Assembly: GCA_014804495.1 (NCBI GenBank)
Contig: JAAUZS010000165.1
Location: 1-6,025, forward strand
Reading direction: 5' to 3'
Origin: Lachnospiraceae bacterium
GTDB lineage: Bacteria; Bacillota; Clostridia; Lachnospirales; Lachnospiraceae
DNA length: 6,025 nt
Under the pieces are notes generated by a model. That model saw only the letters and a program-made list of their open reading frames with translations. It did no database searches and had not been told where the DNA came from. Every line of letters begins with the position of its first letter. Position 1 is the stretch's first letter. Position numbers and translations under genes: made by a program. Shown here one piece after another: positions 1 through 5,882 of this stretch.

Positions 1-1
1 G

Positions 2-262
2 AAGGAATCGACATATGCCTGTTAAAAACAACTTATCAGACTTCATTTACCGGACCATATAGCAAGGCAGAAAGCTGATGATTTTACAAACGCCGCTTTT
101 AATGAGTATATTAGCAGCATCAGAAAAGCAAATGACGGTTCAAAGATTTCCGTTGCATATGCCCGAAATATAGGTGGAATTTTTCATCAGGCATTTTCGT
201 ATGTATCCGCGGAGTATAACTATAGTCTTCCGATCCTTGTAAATAAAGGAACACAGAGACGT
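2..262 (+). pseudogene. 5' part of tyrosine integrase (core-binding domain), interrupted by a nonsense codon; 5' end outside window
   Basis: Read in the same frame as the catalytic domain that follows, this stretch encodes KESTYAC, then a TAA stop at 23-25, then KQLIRLHLPDHIARQ and a further 70 or so residues running without a stop into the catalytic domain. The 'xSTYAxY..LI..H' pattern is characteristic of the N-terminal core-binding (SAM-like) domain of Tn916/phage-type integrases. The TAA sits exactly where a conserved Tyr (TAT/TAC) is expected, so a single base substitution is the simplest explanation. Frame is preserved on both sides, which argues against an indel. No ATG occurs in this frame between the stop and 263, so the core-binding domain is probably not made intact. 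A sequencing error or suppression of the stop cannot be excluded. The real gene start lies before the window. Confidence 0.75.
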
Positions 263-880
263 TTGAAACATCTGGAATTACCATCGGATGCTACCATGAA
301 GAGGCTGACGGAATATTTATACTCGCATACGGACGATTCAACATGTATCGGAATCTTACTGGCCTATTATACAGGCATACGCATCGGAGAACTATGCGCC
401 CTGACATGGGGAGATATTGATTTTGAAGAAGGTCTGCTGAAAATCAGCAAAAATATGCAGAGAATAAAAGACTTTGATAAAGAGATTACAACTACGTCAG
501 TAAAGGTACAGACTCCCAAGACCGTTACCTCAGTACGAAGCATTCCTATTCCCGATATACTTATGAGGACTCTAAAGAAAAGCAGAAAACAGGAAAAAGA
601 CTATCTGATAGCAGGTAAAAAGAAAGACTGGGCGGAAACAAGAACCTTGCAGTACCGTTTTGCGTCAATCTTAAAAAAATGCGGCATAGAGCATTTTAAG
701 TTTCATATGCTGCGGCATTATTTTGCCAGTCTTTGTGTAAGACAGGGGGTAGATGTAAAAAGTCTGAGTGAAATACTCGGACATTCTAATATACAGATTA
801 CTTTAAATCTATATGTTCATTCAACCATAAACCAGAAGCGTATGCTGATGAATAAAGTATTTGATACAAATGCCGCTTGA
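263..880 (+). CDS. Tyrosine-type site-specific recombinase/integrase, catalytic domain (remainder of an interrupted gene)
   Basis: This is the C-terminal catalytic domain of a phage-type integrase, which would cut and rejoin DNA through a covalent 3'-phosphotyrosine. Counting from the TTG at 263, all catalytic residues are visible: Arg40 in TGIRIGELCALTW, Lys86 in the beta-hairpin (TPKT), His148 and Arg151 in HMLRH, His174 in LGHSN, and the nucleophile Tyr184 in LNLYVH. TTG 263 is only the first possible start after the upstream TAA. It has a weak AAAGGA 12 bases upstream, so independent translation is uncertain, and the true full-length protein would have begun before the window. The stop codon lies inside the left arm of an inverted repeat (876-888). 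Its position directly before a surface-glycan locus suggests a DNA-inversion recombinase rather than a prophage integrase, but this is inference. The family is near certain; activity is doubtful. Confidence 0.85.
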   Translation: MKHLELPSDATMKRLTEYLYSHTDDSTCIGILLAYYTGIRIGELCALTWGDIDFEEGLLKISKNMQRIKDFDKEITTTSVKVQTPKTVTSVRSIPIPDILMRTLKKSRKQEKDYLIAGKKKDWAETRTLQYRFASILKKCGIEHFKFHMLRHYFASLCVRQGVDVKSLSEILGHSNIQITLNLYVHSTINQKRMLMNKVFDTNAA

Positions 881-888
881 TAGATTTA
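876..888 (+). repeat. Left inverted repeat (IR-L) of a putative invertible segment
   Basis: CTTGATAGATTTA at 876-888 matches the reverse complement of 1063-1075 (CTTGTTAGATTTA) at 12 of 13 positions. It contains the TGA stop of the integrase. If the other arm's base were swapped in by recombination, the reading frame would gain one Cys codon and end at TAG, so either version still ends the integrase. The repeat is seen directly; its role as a recombination site is inference. Confidence 0.55.
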
Positions 889-1020
889 AGCCGTCAAAAT
901 AATGGTCAGGTCATGACAATATACCCGTTTATCTCTGATTTTCCGGATACCGGCGATATGTTTCATAAATGTATATATTTCACGAAACAAACAAAAACAT
1001 ACTGGGAATGTCTGGAAAAA

Positions 1021-1050
1021 TGTAAAACCAATATATATCGGAGATAAAAT
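1021..1050 (+). promoter_or_regulatory. Weak candidate promoter for the secreted-protein gene, inside the inverted-repeat segment
   Basis: The best sigma-A-like arrangement found before 1089 is TGTAAA (1021-1026), an 18-base spacer, and TAAAAT (1045-1050), which would start transcription near 1057. The -10 matches consensus at 5 of 6 positions but the -35 at only 3 of 6, so this is tentative. A short hairpin, GAGAT-AAA-ATCTC (1041-1053, extendable to 1039-1055), overlaps the -10. No better candidate is seen in 888-1063. The rest of this roughly 200-base gap holds an 8-bp palindrome GTCATGAC (910-917) and nothing else recognised apart from the repeats listed. Confidence 0.25.
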
Positions 1051-1062
1051 CTCTGTTATATA

Positions 1063-1075
1063 TAAATCTAACAAG
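1063..1075 (-). repeat. Right inverted repeat (IR-R) of a putative invertible segment
   Basis: TAAATCTAACAAG is the partner of 876-888 in opposite orientation, with one mismatch. Its last three bases are the first bases of the AAGGAGGT ribosome binding site of the secreted-protein gene. Exchange between the arms would therefore leave the RBS and coding sequence intact and change only the 174 bases between them, which should hold the promoter. Confidence 0.55.
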
Positions 1076-1080
1076 GAGGT
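1073..1080 (+). promoter_or_regulatory. Strong ribosome binding site (AAGGAGGT)
   Basis: AAGGAGGT is a full match to the anti-Shine-Dalgarno core, 8 bases before ATG 1089. It fixes the start of the secreted-protein gene and predicts efficient translation. It is the strongest RBS in the window. Confidence 0.9.
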
Positions 1081-1088
1081 AAAGAGAG

Positions 1089-1841
1089 ATGGTTAGTAAG
1101 AAGGTTCTTAAGAACATCGGTGTATTTGCTCTGACTGCTATGCTTGTAGCATCTCCTGCATTTGCTGTTAGCGCTAATGCGAGCGGTCCGGTTGCAAGAG
1201 TGAATGTGCATAATGTACACGGTACAGGCACGTCGACAGAATCAGGCAACAGTACATCAGGAAGCTCCAGTGCGAGCGGAGAATCTGCATCATCTTCATC
1301 GTCTTCATCATCTGCCGGAGTAACACTGGCCAGCAAAGCGGTTGTTACATCAACAGGAGCTAAGCTGGTTTCTACCGTAAACGGAGTTTACAATGCGAAA
1401 TCCGTAGACGGCGCTGCTGTTATTACTCCGGTAGCTGACGTGCTTGCAGCTTTTGGTGTATCAAACATCGGAGCTGTAAAGATGGATGTTGTGGATTCAG
1501 CACACGGTCCTGCTGCAACAGTCAGCATCAATTATGGACTTGCAGTACTGGCTGCAGATAATGTGGCAGCTGTGAAAGGTCCGGAATTGGATATGAATGC
1601 ATTCCTGAACGGTAAGAAGGTAGTTGATATCAATCAGCCAATCAGTATTGCCGTAGGTGTGCCTGCATCTTTCAGAACGGCAGGCTGCGATTATGCAGTA
1701 TTGCTTATTCAGGAAGGCGGCAGAGTCAGCATTCTGCCTAATTTATCGGCTGATCCTAATGTTATTGCTGTTAACTCTAAAGGTTTTGGCGTATATGTAC
1801 TTGTAAAAGCGCCTGCCGGAAGCTTTGACAAATACAGATAG
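1089..1841 (+). CDS. Secreted serine-rich surface protein of unknown function
   Basis: A 250-residue exported protein. Residues 1-29 form a Sec signal peptide: MVSKK basic start, hydrophobic core VFALTAMLVA, and likely cleavage after AFA (26) or VSA (29). Residues 45-76 form a Gly/Ser/Thr linker ending in eight consecutive serines. Residues 78-250 form a compact, beta-rich-looking domain with one cysteine (Cys200). Its end (about 211-240: GGRVSILPNLSADP, then FGVYVLV) resembles the 'G-V-ILPDLDSDP...FSTYALV' strand motif at the end of many clostridial surface-protein domains, by recollection only. There is no LPxTG, lipobox or C-terminal membrane anchor, so it is released or held by other contacts. 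Codons look richer in GC and more biased than those of the membrane genes downstream, and with the strong RBS this suggests high expression. It could be a glycan acceptor or matrix protein. Its function is not recognised. Confidence 0.85.
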   Translation: MVSKKVLKNIGVFALTAMLVASPAFAVSANASGPVARVNVHNVHGTGTSTESGNSTSGSSSASGESASSSSSSSSAGVTLASKAVVTSTGAKLVSTVNGVYNAKSVDGAAVITPVADVLAAFGVSNIGAVKMDVVDSAHGPAATVSINYGLAVLAADNVAAVKGPELDMNAFLNGKKVVDINQPISIAVGVPASFRTAGCDYAVLLIQEGGRVSILPNLSADPNVIAVNSKGFGVYVLVKAPAGSFDKYR

Positions 1842-1856
1842 GAAAAAGGGTATAAG
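1825..1856 (+). promoter_or_regulatory. Candidate internal promoter at the end of the secreted-protein gene
   Basis: A perfect TTGACA (1825-1830) lies inside the last codons of the secreted-protein gene, and a near-consensus TATAAG (1851-1856) follows it. The spacer is 20 bases, longer than the usual 16-18, so strength is doubtful. Transcription would begin near 1863, at the foot of the following hairpin, and would serve the membrane-protein genes. Confidence 0.3.
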
Positions 1857-1862
1857 CTTATA
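1851..1862. repeat. 12-bp perfect palindrome
   Basis: TATAAGCTTATA is its own reverse complement over all 12 bases and directly abuts the 1863-1899 hairpin. It overlaps the -10 of the candidate internal promoter. It could be a regulator half-site pair or an added stem. No function can be assigned. Confidence 0.6.
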
Positions 1863-1899
1863 AGGAAATAGTTAGTGGGAAACTGCTAACTATTTTCCT
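1863..1899 (+). terminator. Intergenic hairpin; weak terminator, attenuator or mRNA-end stabiliser
   Basis: AGGAAATAGTTAG (1863-1875) pairs with CTAACTATTTTCCT (1886-1899), giving 13 pairs with one bulged T and a 10-base loop. Only mixed sequence (GTAAGTCT) follows, without the U-run of a classic intrinsic terminator, so termination is probably partial. It would let the secreted-protein gene be expressed above the membrane genes. Only 24 bases separate it from the next start, so no promoter fits after it. Confidence 0.5.
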
Positions 1900-1923
1900 G
1901 TAAGTCTGGTGACAGTACATGCT

Positions 1924-3696
1924 ATGAGAATGTTGATAAAACCAAAACCGCAAAAAACTCCATACTTAATATTAGGCGGCTTTCTATGCATATGGTTTTG
2001 TATTGCATTAATCGTTCTGCCGAAGATATACGGACCGGCAACAATGGTGAAAATGGAATTCGGTTACTGGGCACATGCGGCTGACATGGCAGGCATGGAT
2101 TGGAAAGAGACTGTATCGCTGAATACATGGTATTCTTTCGGTTATGGACTGCTTATGTTTCCTTTTATGAAGATGATTTCAAACCCGATTATACTATATA
2201 AATGTATGATAGGAGTTAATTTTATCTTATTGGGAATATGTACATTGATTGTCTATAAGCTGCTTACACAGATATTTGACGGTATTAAAGCTGAGATGGC
2301 AGCGTTTATAAGCGGAGCATCCATATTTTATGTTTCTTATGTTACATATGCGCAGACGACTATTCCGGAGGTATTGCTCACCTTTTTATATGTGATTATG
2401 GCATTCGGGCTGTATAGATGGTTTATGCATTTGGACGTATGGAGCGGAATATTCGTTATTCTGGCAGCGGTATATATGTATACGGTACATATGCGTACAA
2501 TCGGGATATTCCTGGTAACAATAGTGTGTATGGCAGCGGCAGCGTTCTTTAGGAAAGAAAATAAAAATACCCGTAAGATAGTATTGATTATTATATCAAT
2601 ATTAGCGTTTGCAGCCATTCTAATGCTTTTAATAGGAATTGTTAAAGAAAAGGCGATAAGCAGTATAGAATCTGAGCAGTACAGCAGTATGTTGGGTGTA
2701 AACGATTATTCGGGACAGTGGGGAAAACTCCGGTATCTGTGTTCGGTTGAAGGTTTATATCAGTTCCTGACTGGCTTTGCAGGTAAGATTTTTTATCTCG
2801 GCTGCGCCAGTTTCGGTTTGTATTACTGGGGGATGGCTTTTTTAATAAAGAAGGCAAAAGAGCTTTTGATATGCCTTATAAAAAAGGAAACTTGTTCATG
2901 GAAAGACTGGTTTTTCATTTGGTGCCTGTTCTCGCATGCAGCAGCCGTTTCGATATCGACTATTTACTGGCTTGGAAGCAGCAGACTGGATGGCATACTG
3001 TATGGAAGATATCATGAAAATACCTTGCCGCTTATTACGGCATTTGGAATTGCGCAGCTGCTCATCAGACCTGAGTTAAAGAAGCGGTTGATATGGCTTA
3101 TAGTACTTCCGAATGTACTTCTTTTTTTGATATACAGCCTGATTGATACCGGAAGCATAACATCTGTCAACAGAGATTCTGTAATGGGTATCCTATATGC
3201 GATTGATATCGCGGATGAGTATGCAAAGAAAATGGTTTTATATGCCTATATTGCAGGCGGAATCGGAAGTGTTCTGATACTTGGAATTGTATGGCTGACT
3301 GATGGCGGCAGAAGGTGGCGCGGTATTTTATCCGGCATCTGTCTGTTACAGCTTGTTTTGATATTATATACCGAAAAAAATTATATCATGGCTGAAAACA
3401 CAAGGCAGAAAGAAGACTTTGAACTGCTTTGGCAGGTTAAGCAGGAGATTGATACAAAAGAAGAGAGTGAAGCGTTTTATTTATATAATGACAATGAAAT
3501 GACTGCCTATCTGGCACAATATATGTTAAATGATATTTCGCTGCATCTTGTTTCCAGAGAAGAACTACAAAATGCGGATAGAAATCTTTTTGTGATAACA
3601 CAAAACGGAGATGAAACGGCGGGAGAGCTGTCTTTATATTATACGGAGGTCTTAGAGTCTCCGCTTTTCAGAATTTACTACAATAAATTACAGTGA
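1924..3696 (+). CDS. Polytopic membrane protein, GT-C-fold glycosyltransferase-like
   Basis: A 590-residue protein with roughly 12 membrane segments. It resembles GT-C glycosyltransferases (PMT/ArnT/GT39-GT83 style), which move sugar from a polyprenyl-phosphate donor to an acceptor on the outer face of the membrane. TM1 is at about 14-32. It is followed by an outer loop with acidic residues (Glu45, Asp54, Asp59 in EFGYWAHAADMAGMDW) and then WYSFGYGLLMFP, the place where GT-C enzymes carry catalytic acids. YGRYHENTLPL (360-370) resembles the GRYxxxxLP motif of such proteins. A non-membrane tail (about 484-590) probably lies outside. ATG 1924 is preferred because GGTGA (1908-1912) precedes it by 11 bases. 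GTG 1909 would add five residues, and ATG 1930 is also possible. The next gene starts 32 bases after its stop. Family placement is moderate, from architecture and motifs. It could instead be a non-catalytic polysaccharide membrane protein. Confidence 0.75.
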   Translation: MRMLIKPKPQKTPYLILGGFLCIWFCIALIVLPKIYGPATMVKMEFGYWAHAADMAGMDWKETVSLNTWYSFGYGLLMFPFMKMISNPIILYKCMIGVNFILLGICTLIVYKLLTQIFDGIKAEMAAFISGASIFYVSYVTYAQTTIPEVLLTFLYVIMAFGLYRWFMHLDVWSGIFVILAAVYMYTVHMRTIGIFLVTIVCMAAAAFFRKENKNTRKIVLIIISILAFAAILMLLIGIVKEKAISSIESEQYSSMLGVNDYSGQWGKLRYLCSVEGLYQFLTGFAGKIFYLGCASFGLYYWGMAFLIKKAKELLICLIKKETCSWKDWFFIWCLFSHAAAVSISTIYWLGSSRLDGILYGRYHENTLPLITAFGIAQLLIRPELKKRLIWLIVLPNVLLFLIYSLIDTGSITSVNRDSVMGILYAIDIADEYAKKMVLYAYIAGGIGSVLILGIVWLTDGGRRWRGILSGICLLQLVLILYTEKNYIMAENTRQKEDFELLWQVKQEIDTKEESEAFYLYNDNEMTAYLAQYMLNDISLHLVSREELQNADRNLFVITQNGDETAGELSLYYTEVLESPLFRIYYNKLQ

Positions 3697-3728
3697 AGGA
3701 ATGTAGTAAGGGTGCGGGAGAGTGCATT

Positions 3729-5054
3729 ATGAAACGGGAAAATATATTCGGAATATGCGCTTTTGCTGCGTTTGTATTGATATTACAGGAATGGAGCGTA
3801 GGCGGAGTGTCCGTCAGGACGTTGCTGATTGCTCTGATTACGGCTGCAGGCATAGTGCTTTGGCTGAATAAGAGGAAGAAGACAAAGGCGCAAAGCCGAA
3901 AAATAACGTGGGATAAATTGGATTGTCTGATGGGGATATGTCTTGTATGGAATATCTTGCGGATTGTTATAGACTACGTTAAAACGGCAGGCTTCGATGA
4001 GAGAAATCTTTTAACCGTAGTCCTTGTTATGTTGTTCTTTTGGGCGTCAATGGAAAAATTCTCTTATGTGTATATAGATGTTATCCTGATATGCGCATTT
4101 GCGGTCTTTGTTAATTTGCTGTGGCATTTCATGATAGATGCTTCATACACATTTAACTTGAAACCGTTTATTGAGGATGAGCAGACATTAACCTCATTCT
4201 TGCTGTTGATTAATGTGATAGCAACAGGAAAATATTGCGATACAAAAGATAGGATGAAGCAGAAGCTTTATTTTATCATAGCTTTGACCGGATATTTTCT
4301 TTTATTTATAAATAGTAATGTGATAGGAATCGTGCTGATGGGGATATCATTTATGGTTTTTCTCCTTGTATACGAGCCGCACAGAGAGTTTGTCAGGAAA
4401 AATATGCAGATGGCATTTGTTTATTTCTTCATGCTCAGCAATATGTCTCTGCTTGTAAACTATACCACGCTTATAAATGCAGAATGCCAATATAGTCTGG
4501 AAAACAGTGTTTATCTGGAACTGGTTATAGCGTTGGCAGGAGTGTTCTTTTTCACCTACTGGGATAAACTGCCGGAAGATGAGGATAGACCGCTGTATGA
4601 GATGCAAAAGGTAATGAAGTGGATAATGGCAGGCGTATGCATCGTACTGTTTCTGCTTCTTGCCATGGGACACAGATTGAACAGCATGGACGGAGCAAAA
4701 GGTATATCCGTACTGTTGCAGTTCTCGATGGAATTGCGGAAATACGCCATAGGGCATAACGGAACCTTCTATGACGTGCTGGGCAGATATGGAATAGTGG
4801 GAGGTATCTGGCTTATAGGCACTGTACTGATTGCGATGGAAAAGATGCAAAAACGGGGATGTTCTAAAAGGATAGAACCTCTGCTTTCGGTAATATTTGT
4901 CATGTATCTGGCGCAGTCGGCTTTTTTCAGCCAGCAGAATATAACAACGCCGATTTACGCAATGATGCTGGCAGCGGCTTTATATAACGGCAGAGTGAAT
5001 TTCCGGGATAATAAAACGAGTAATAAAAAAGAGAAATACAGAAAGGCGGTATAA
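3729..5054 (+). CDS. O-antigen ligase/polymerase (Wzy)-like membrane protein
   Basis: A 441-residue protein with about 10-12 membrane segments. Its signature is HNGTFYDVLGRYGIVGG at 343-359, in the large outer loop near the C-terminal third. This matches the 'HN...l..YGi.G' pattern of the O-antigen ligase/Wzy_C family, which joins undecaprenyl-linked glycan repeats or ligates them to an acceptor. Length and topology fit that family. ATG 3729 is chosen because GGGAG (3716-3720) lies 8 bases before it. A GTG at 3693 overlapping the previous stop is in frame but has no RBS, and it would add a polar Cys-containing leader before the first membrane helix. The C-terminus is lysine/arginine-rich and so probably cytoplasmic. 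It is co-directional with and close to its neighbours, so an operon is likely. Whether it polymerises or ligates, and which glycan it handles, cannot be told. Confidence 0.8.
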   Translation: MKRENIFGICAFAAFVLILQEWSVGGVSVRTLLIALITAAGIVLWLNKRKKTKAQSRKITWDKLDCLMGICLVWNILRIVIDYVKTAGFDERNLLTVVLVMLFFWASMEKFSYVYIDVILICAFAVFVNLLWHFMIDASYTFNLKPFIEDEQTLTSFLLLINVIATGKYCDTKDRMKQKLYFIIALTGYFLLFINSNVIGIVLMGISFMVFLLVYEPHREFVRKNMQMAFVYFFMLSNMSLLVNYTTLINAECQYSLENSVYLELVIALAGVFFFTYWDKLPEDEDRPLYEMQKVMKWIMAGVCIVLFLLLAMGHRLNSMDGAKGISVLLQFSMELRKYAIGHNGTFYDVLGRYGIVGGIWLIGTVLIAMEKMQKRGCSKRIEPLLSVIFVMYLAQSAFFSQQNITTPIYAMMLAAALYNGRVNFRDNKTSNKKEKYRKAV

Positions 5055-5065
5055 GGTAAAACGCC

Positions 5066-5845
5066 ATGAAACAAAACAGAAGAATCAGATTACATAAAGA
5101 TGGAAAAGTGAATACAAAAAGTCTTAAGGAATTATTGTTTATGGCAATTTTTGCGGTGAGTCTTTTGACATCTGATATGAAAATACTGGCAGCAGAACAG
5201 GAGCCGTCAGCGGATACTGCATCGGAACAGTCGGATGAACAGATGTCAGATAGCCAGAATGATGCAGCTGCCGGTGTAGATATATCGGTTACGACTATGA
5301 TGTATGCAGTTAAAAATGTTAATGTGAGAAAAGAGCCTAATACCTCTTCGGAAATCTTAGGAGAGCTCGAAGCCGGGACGAATATATTTGCCGTAGAGTT
5401 GACGGATGAAGGCTGGTACAGAGTAGTATATGCCGGCGAAACCGGATATATAAGAAGTGATTTTCTGGAGATATACAGCAATATGGACATGTGGGTGGCT
5501 TCAGAGCCGGAGCCGGTTCCAATTGATGAACAGACTATCATAGCCACGAATGAGAATGCAGATAATCCGGCAGCAGAAAATATGCAGGAAAGTGCGGCTG
5601 ACAGCGGAAGTACAGCGACGGAAGAAGAGCAGAGCAGTAAGAAAAATAACACGTTAGCAATATTGATCATAATTTTGCTTGTTCTCATTTTTACATACGC
5701 CATAATTCAGATAGTGAGAGATAATAAGAAGTCTGATAAAGGTATGGAAGATGAATCGGAAGATGATTCTGAATCGGACTTAACTGATGATGAAAGTGAA
5801 GATTCCGAAGAGGATTTTGAAATAATGGATTTAGATGGCAAATAA
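5066..5845 (+). CDS. Signal peptide-SH3b-transmembrane-acidic tail protein
   Basis: A 259-residue, single-pass envelope protein. Residues 1-43 are a long signal sequence with a basic N-region, hydrophobic stretch 23-35 and likely cleavage near ILAA(43). An acidic, Ser/Ala-rich spacer follows. Residues 78-135 form a bacterial SH3 (SH3b, SH3_3-type) domain: NVRKEPNTSSEILGEL, then GWYRVVYAGETGYIRSDFL. Such domains usually bind peptidoglycan or its cross-bridges. A second acidic spacer leads to one transmembrane helix (197-217). It is followed by RDNKK and a cytoplasmic tail in which 19 of the last 34 residues are Asp or Glu. No enzyme domain is present. TAAGG (5052-5056) lies 9 bases before ATG 5066, and the gene begins 11 bases after the Wzy-like gene. 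The position suggests a scaffold or sensor joining the cell wall outside to glycan machinery inside. That role is inference. Confidence 0.85.
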   Translation: MKQNRRIRLHKDGKVNTKSLKELLFMAIFAVSLLTSDMKILAAEQEPSADTASEQSDEQMSDSQNDAAAGVDISVTTMMYAVKNVNVRKEPNTSSEILGELEAGTNIFAVELTDEGWYRVVYAGETGYIRSDFLEIYSNMDMWVASEPEPVPIDEQTIIATNENADNPAAENMQESAADSGSTATEEEQSSKKNNTLAILIIILLVLIFTYAIIQIVRDNKKSDKGMEDESEDDSESDLTDDESEDSEEDFEIMDLDGK

Positions 5846-5882
5846 TTAATATAAATTTTGGAAAGGCACATGGTAATAATTT

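Noticed and set aside
892..897. Minus-strand TTGACG as a -35 box for a leftward promoter
   Set aside because: No acceptable -10 is found at 16-18 bases from it on the minus strand.
913..918. Plus-strand ATGACA as a -35 box
   Set aside because: The bases at the -10 distance (about 935-942) match consensus at no more than half of the positions.
886..1074. Minus-strand ORF of 62 codons filling the putative invertible segment
   Set aside because: It has no convincing RBS or recognisable domain. In AT-rich intergenic DNA it is more likely chance, although it would face the other way if the segment inverts.
980..1336. Minus-strand ORF of 118 codons
   Set aside because: It runs antisense to the signal peptide and Ser tract of the secreted-protein gene. 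Its Asp/Glu-rich run is only the reverse reading of TCA/TCT triplets, and it has no RBS.
3693..3728. GTG start for the Wzy-like gene overlapping the previous stop
   Set aside because: No RBS precedes it, while ATG 3729 has GGGAG at 8 bases. The extra residues are polar and precede the first membrane helix.
4347..4850. Minus-strand ORF of 167 codons
   Set aside because: It lies wholly within the Wzy-like gene, including its HN...RYG signature, and shows no recognisable domain.
4927..5703. Minus-strand ORF of 258 codons with hydrophobic, Ser-rich translation
   Set aside because: It spans the end of the Wzy-like gene and most of the SH3b gene, both of which have clear domains and RBSs on the + strand. 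Its composition is what antisense reading of acidic codons gives.
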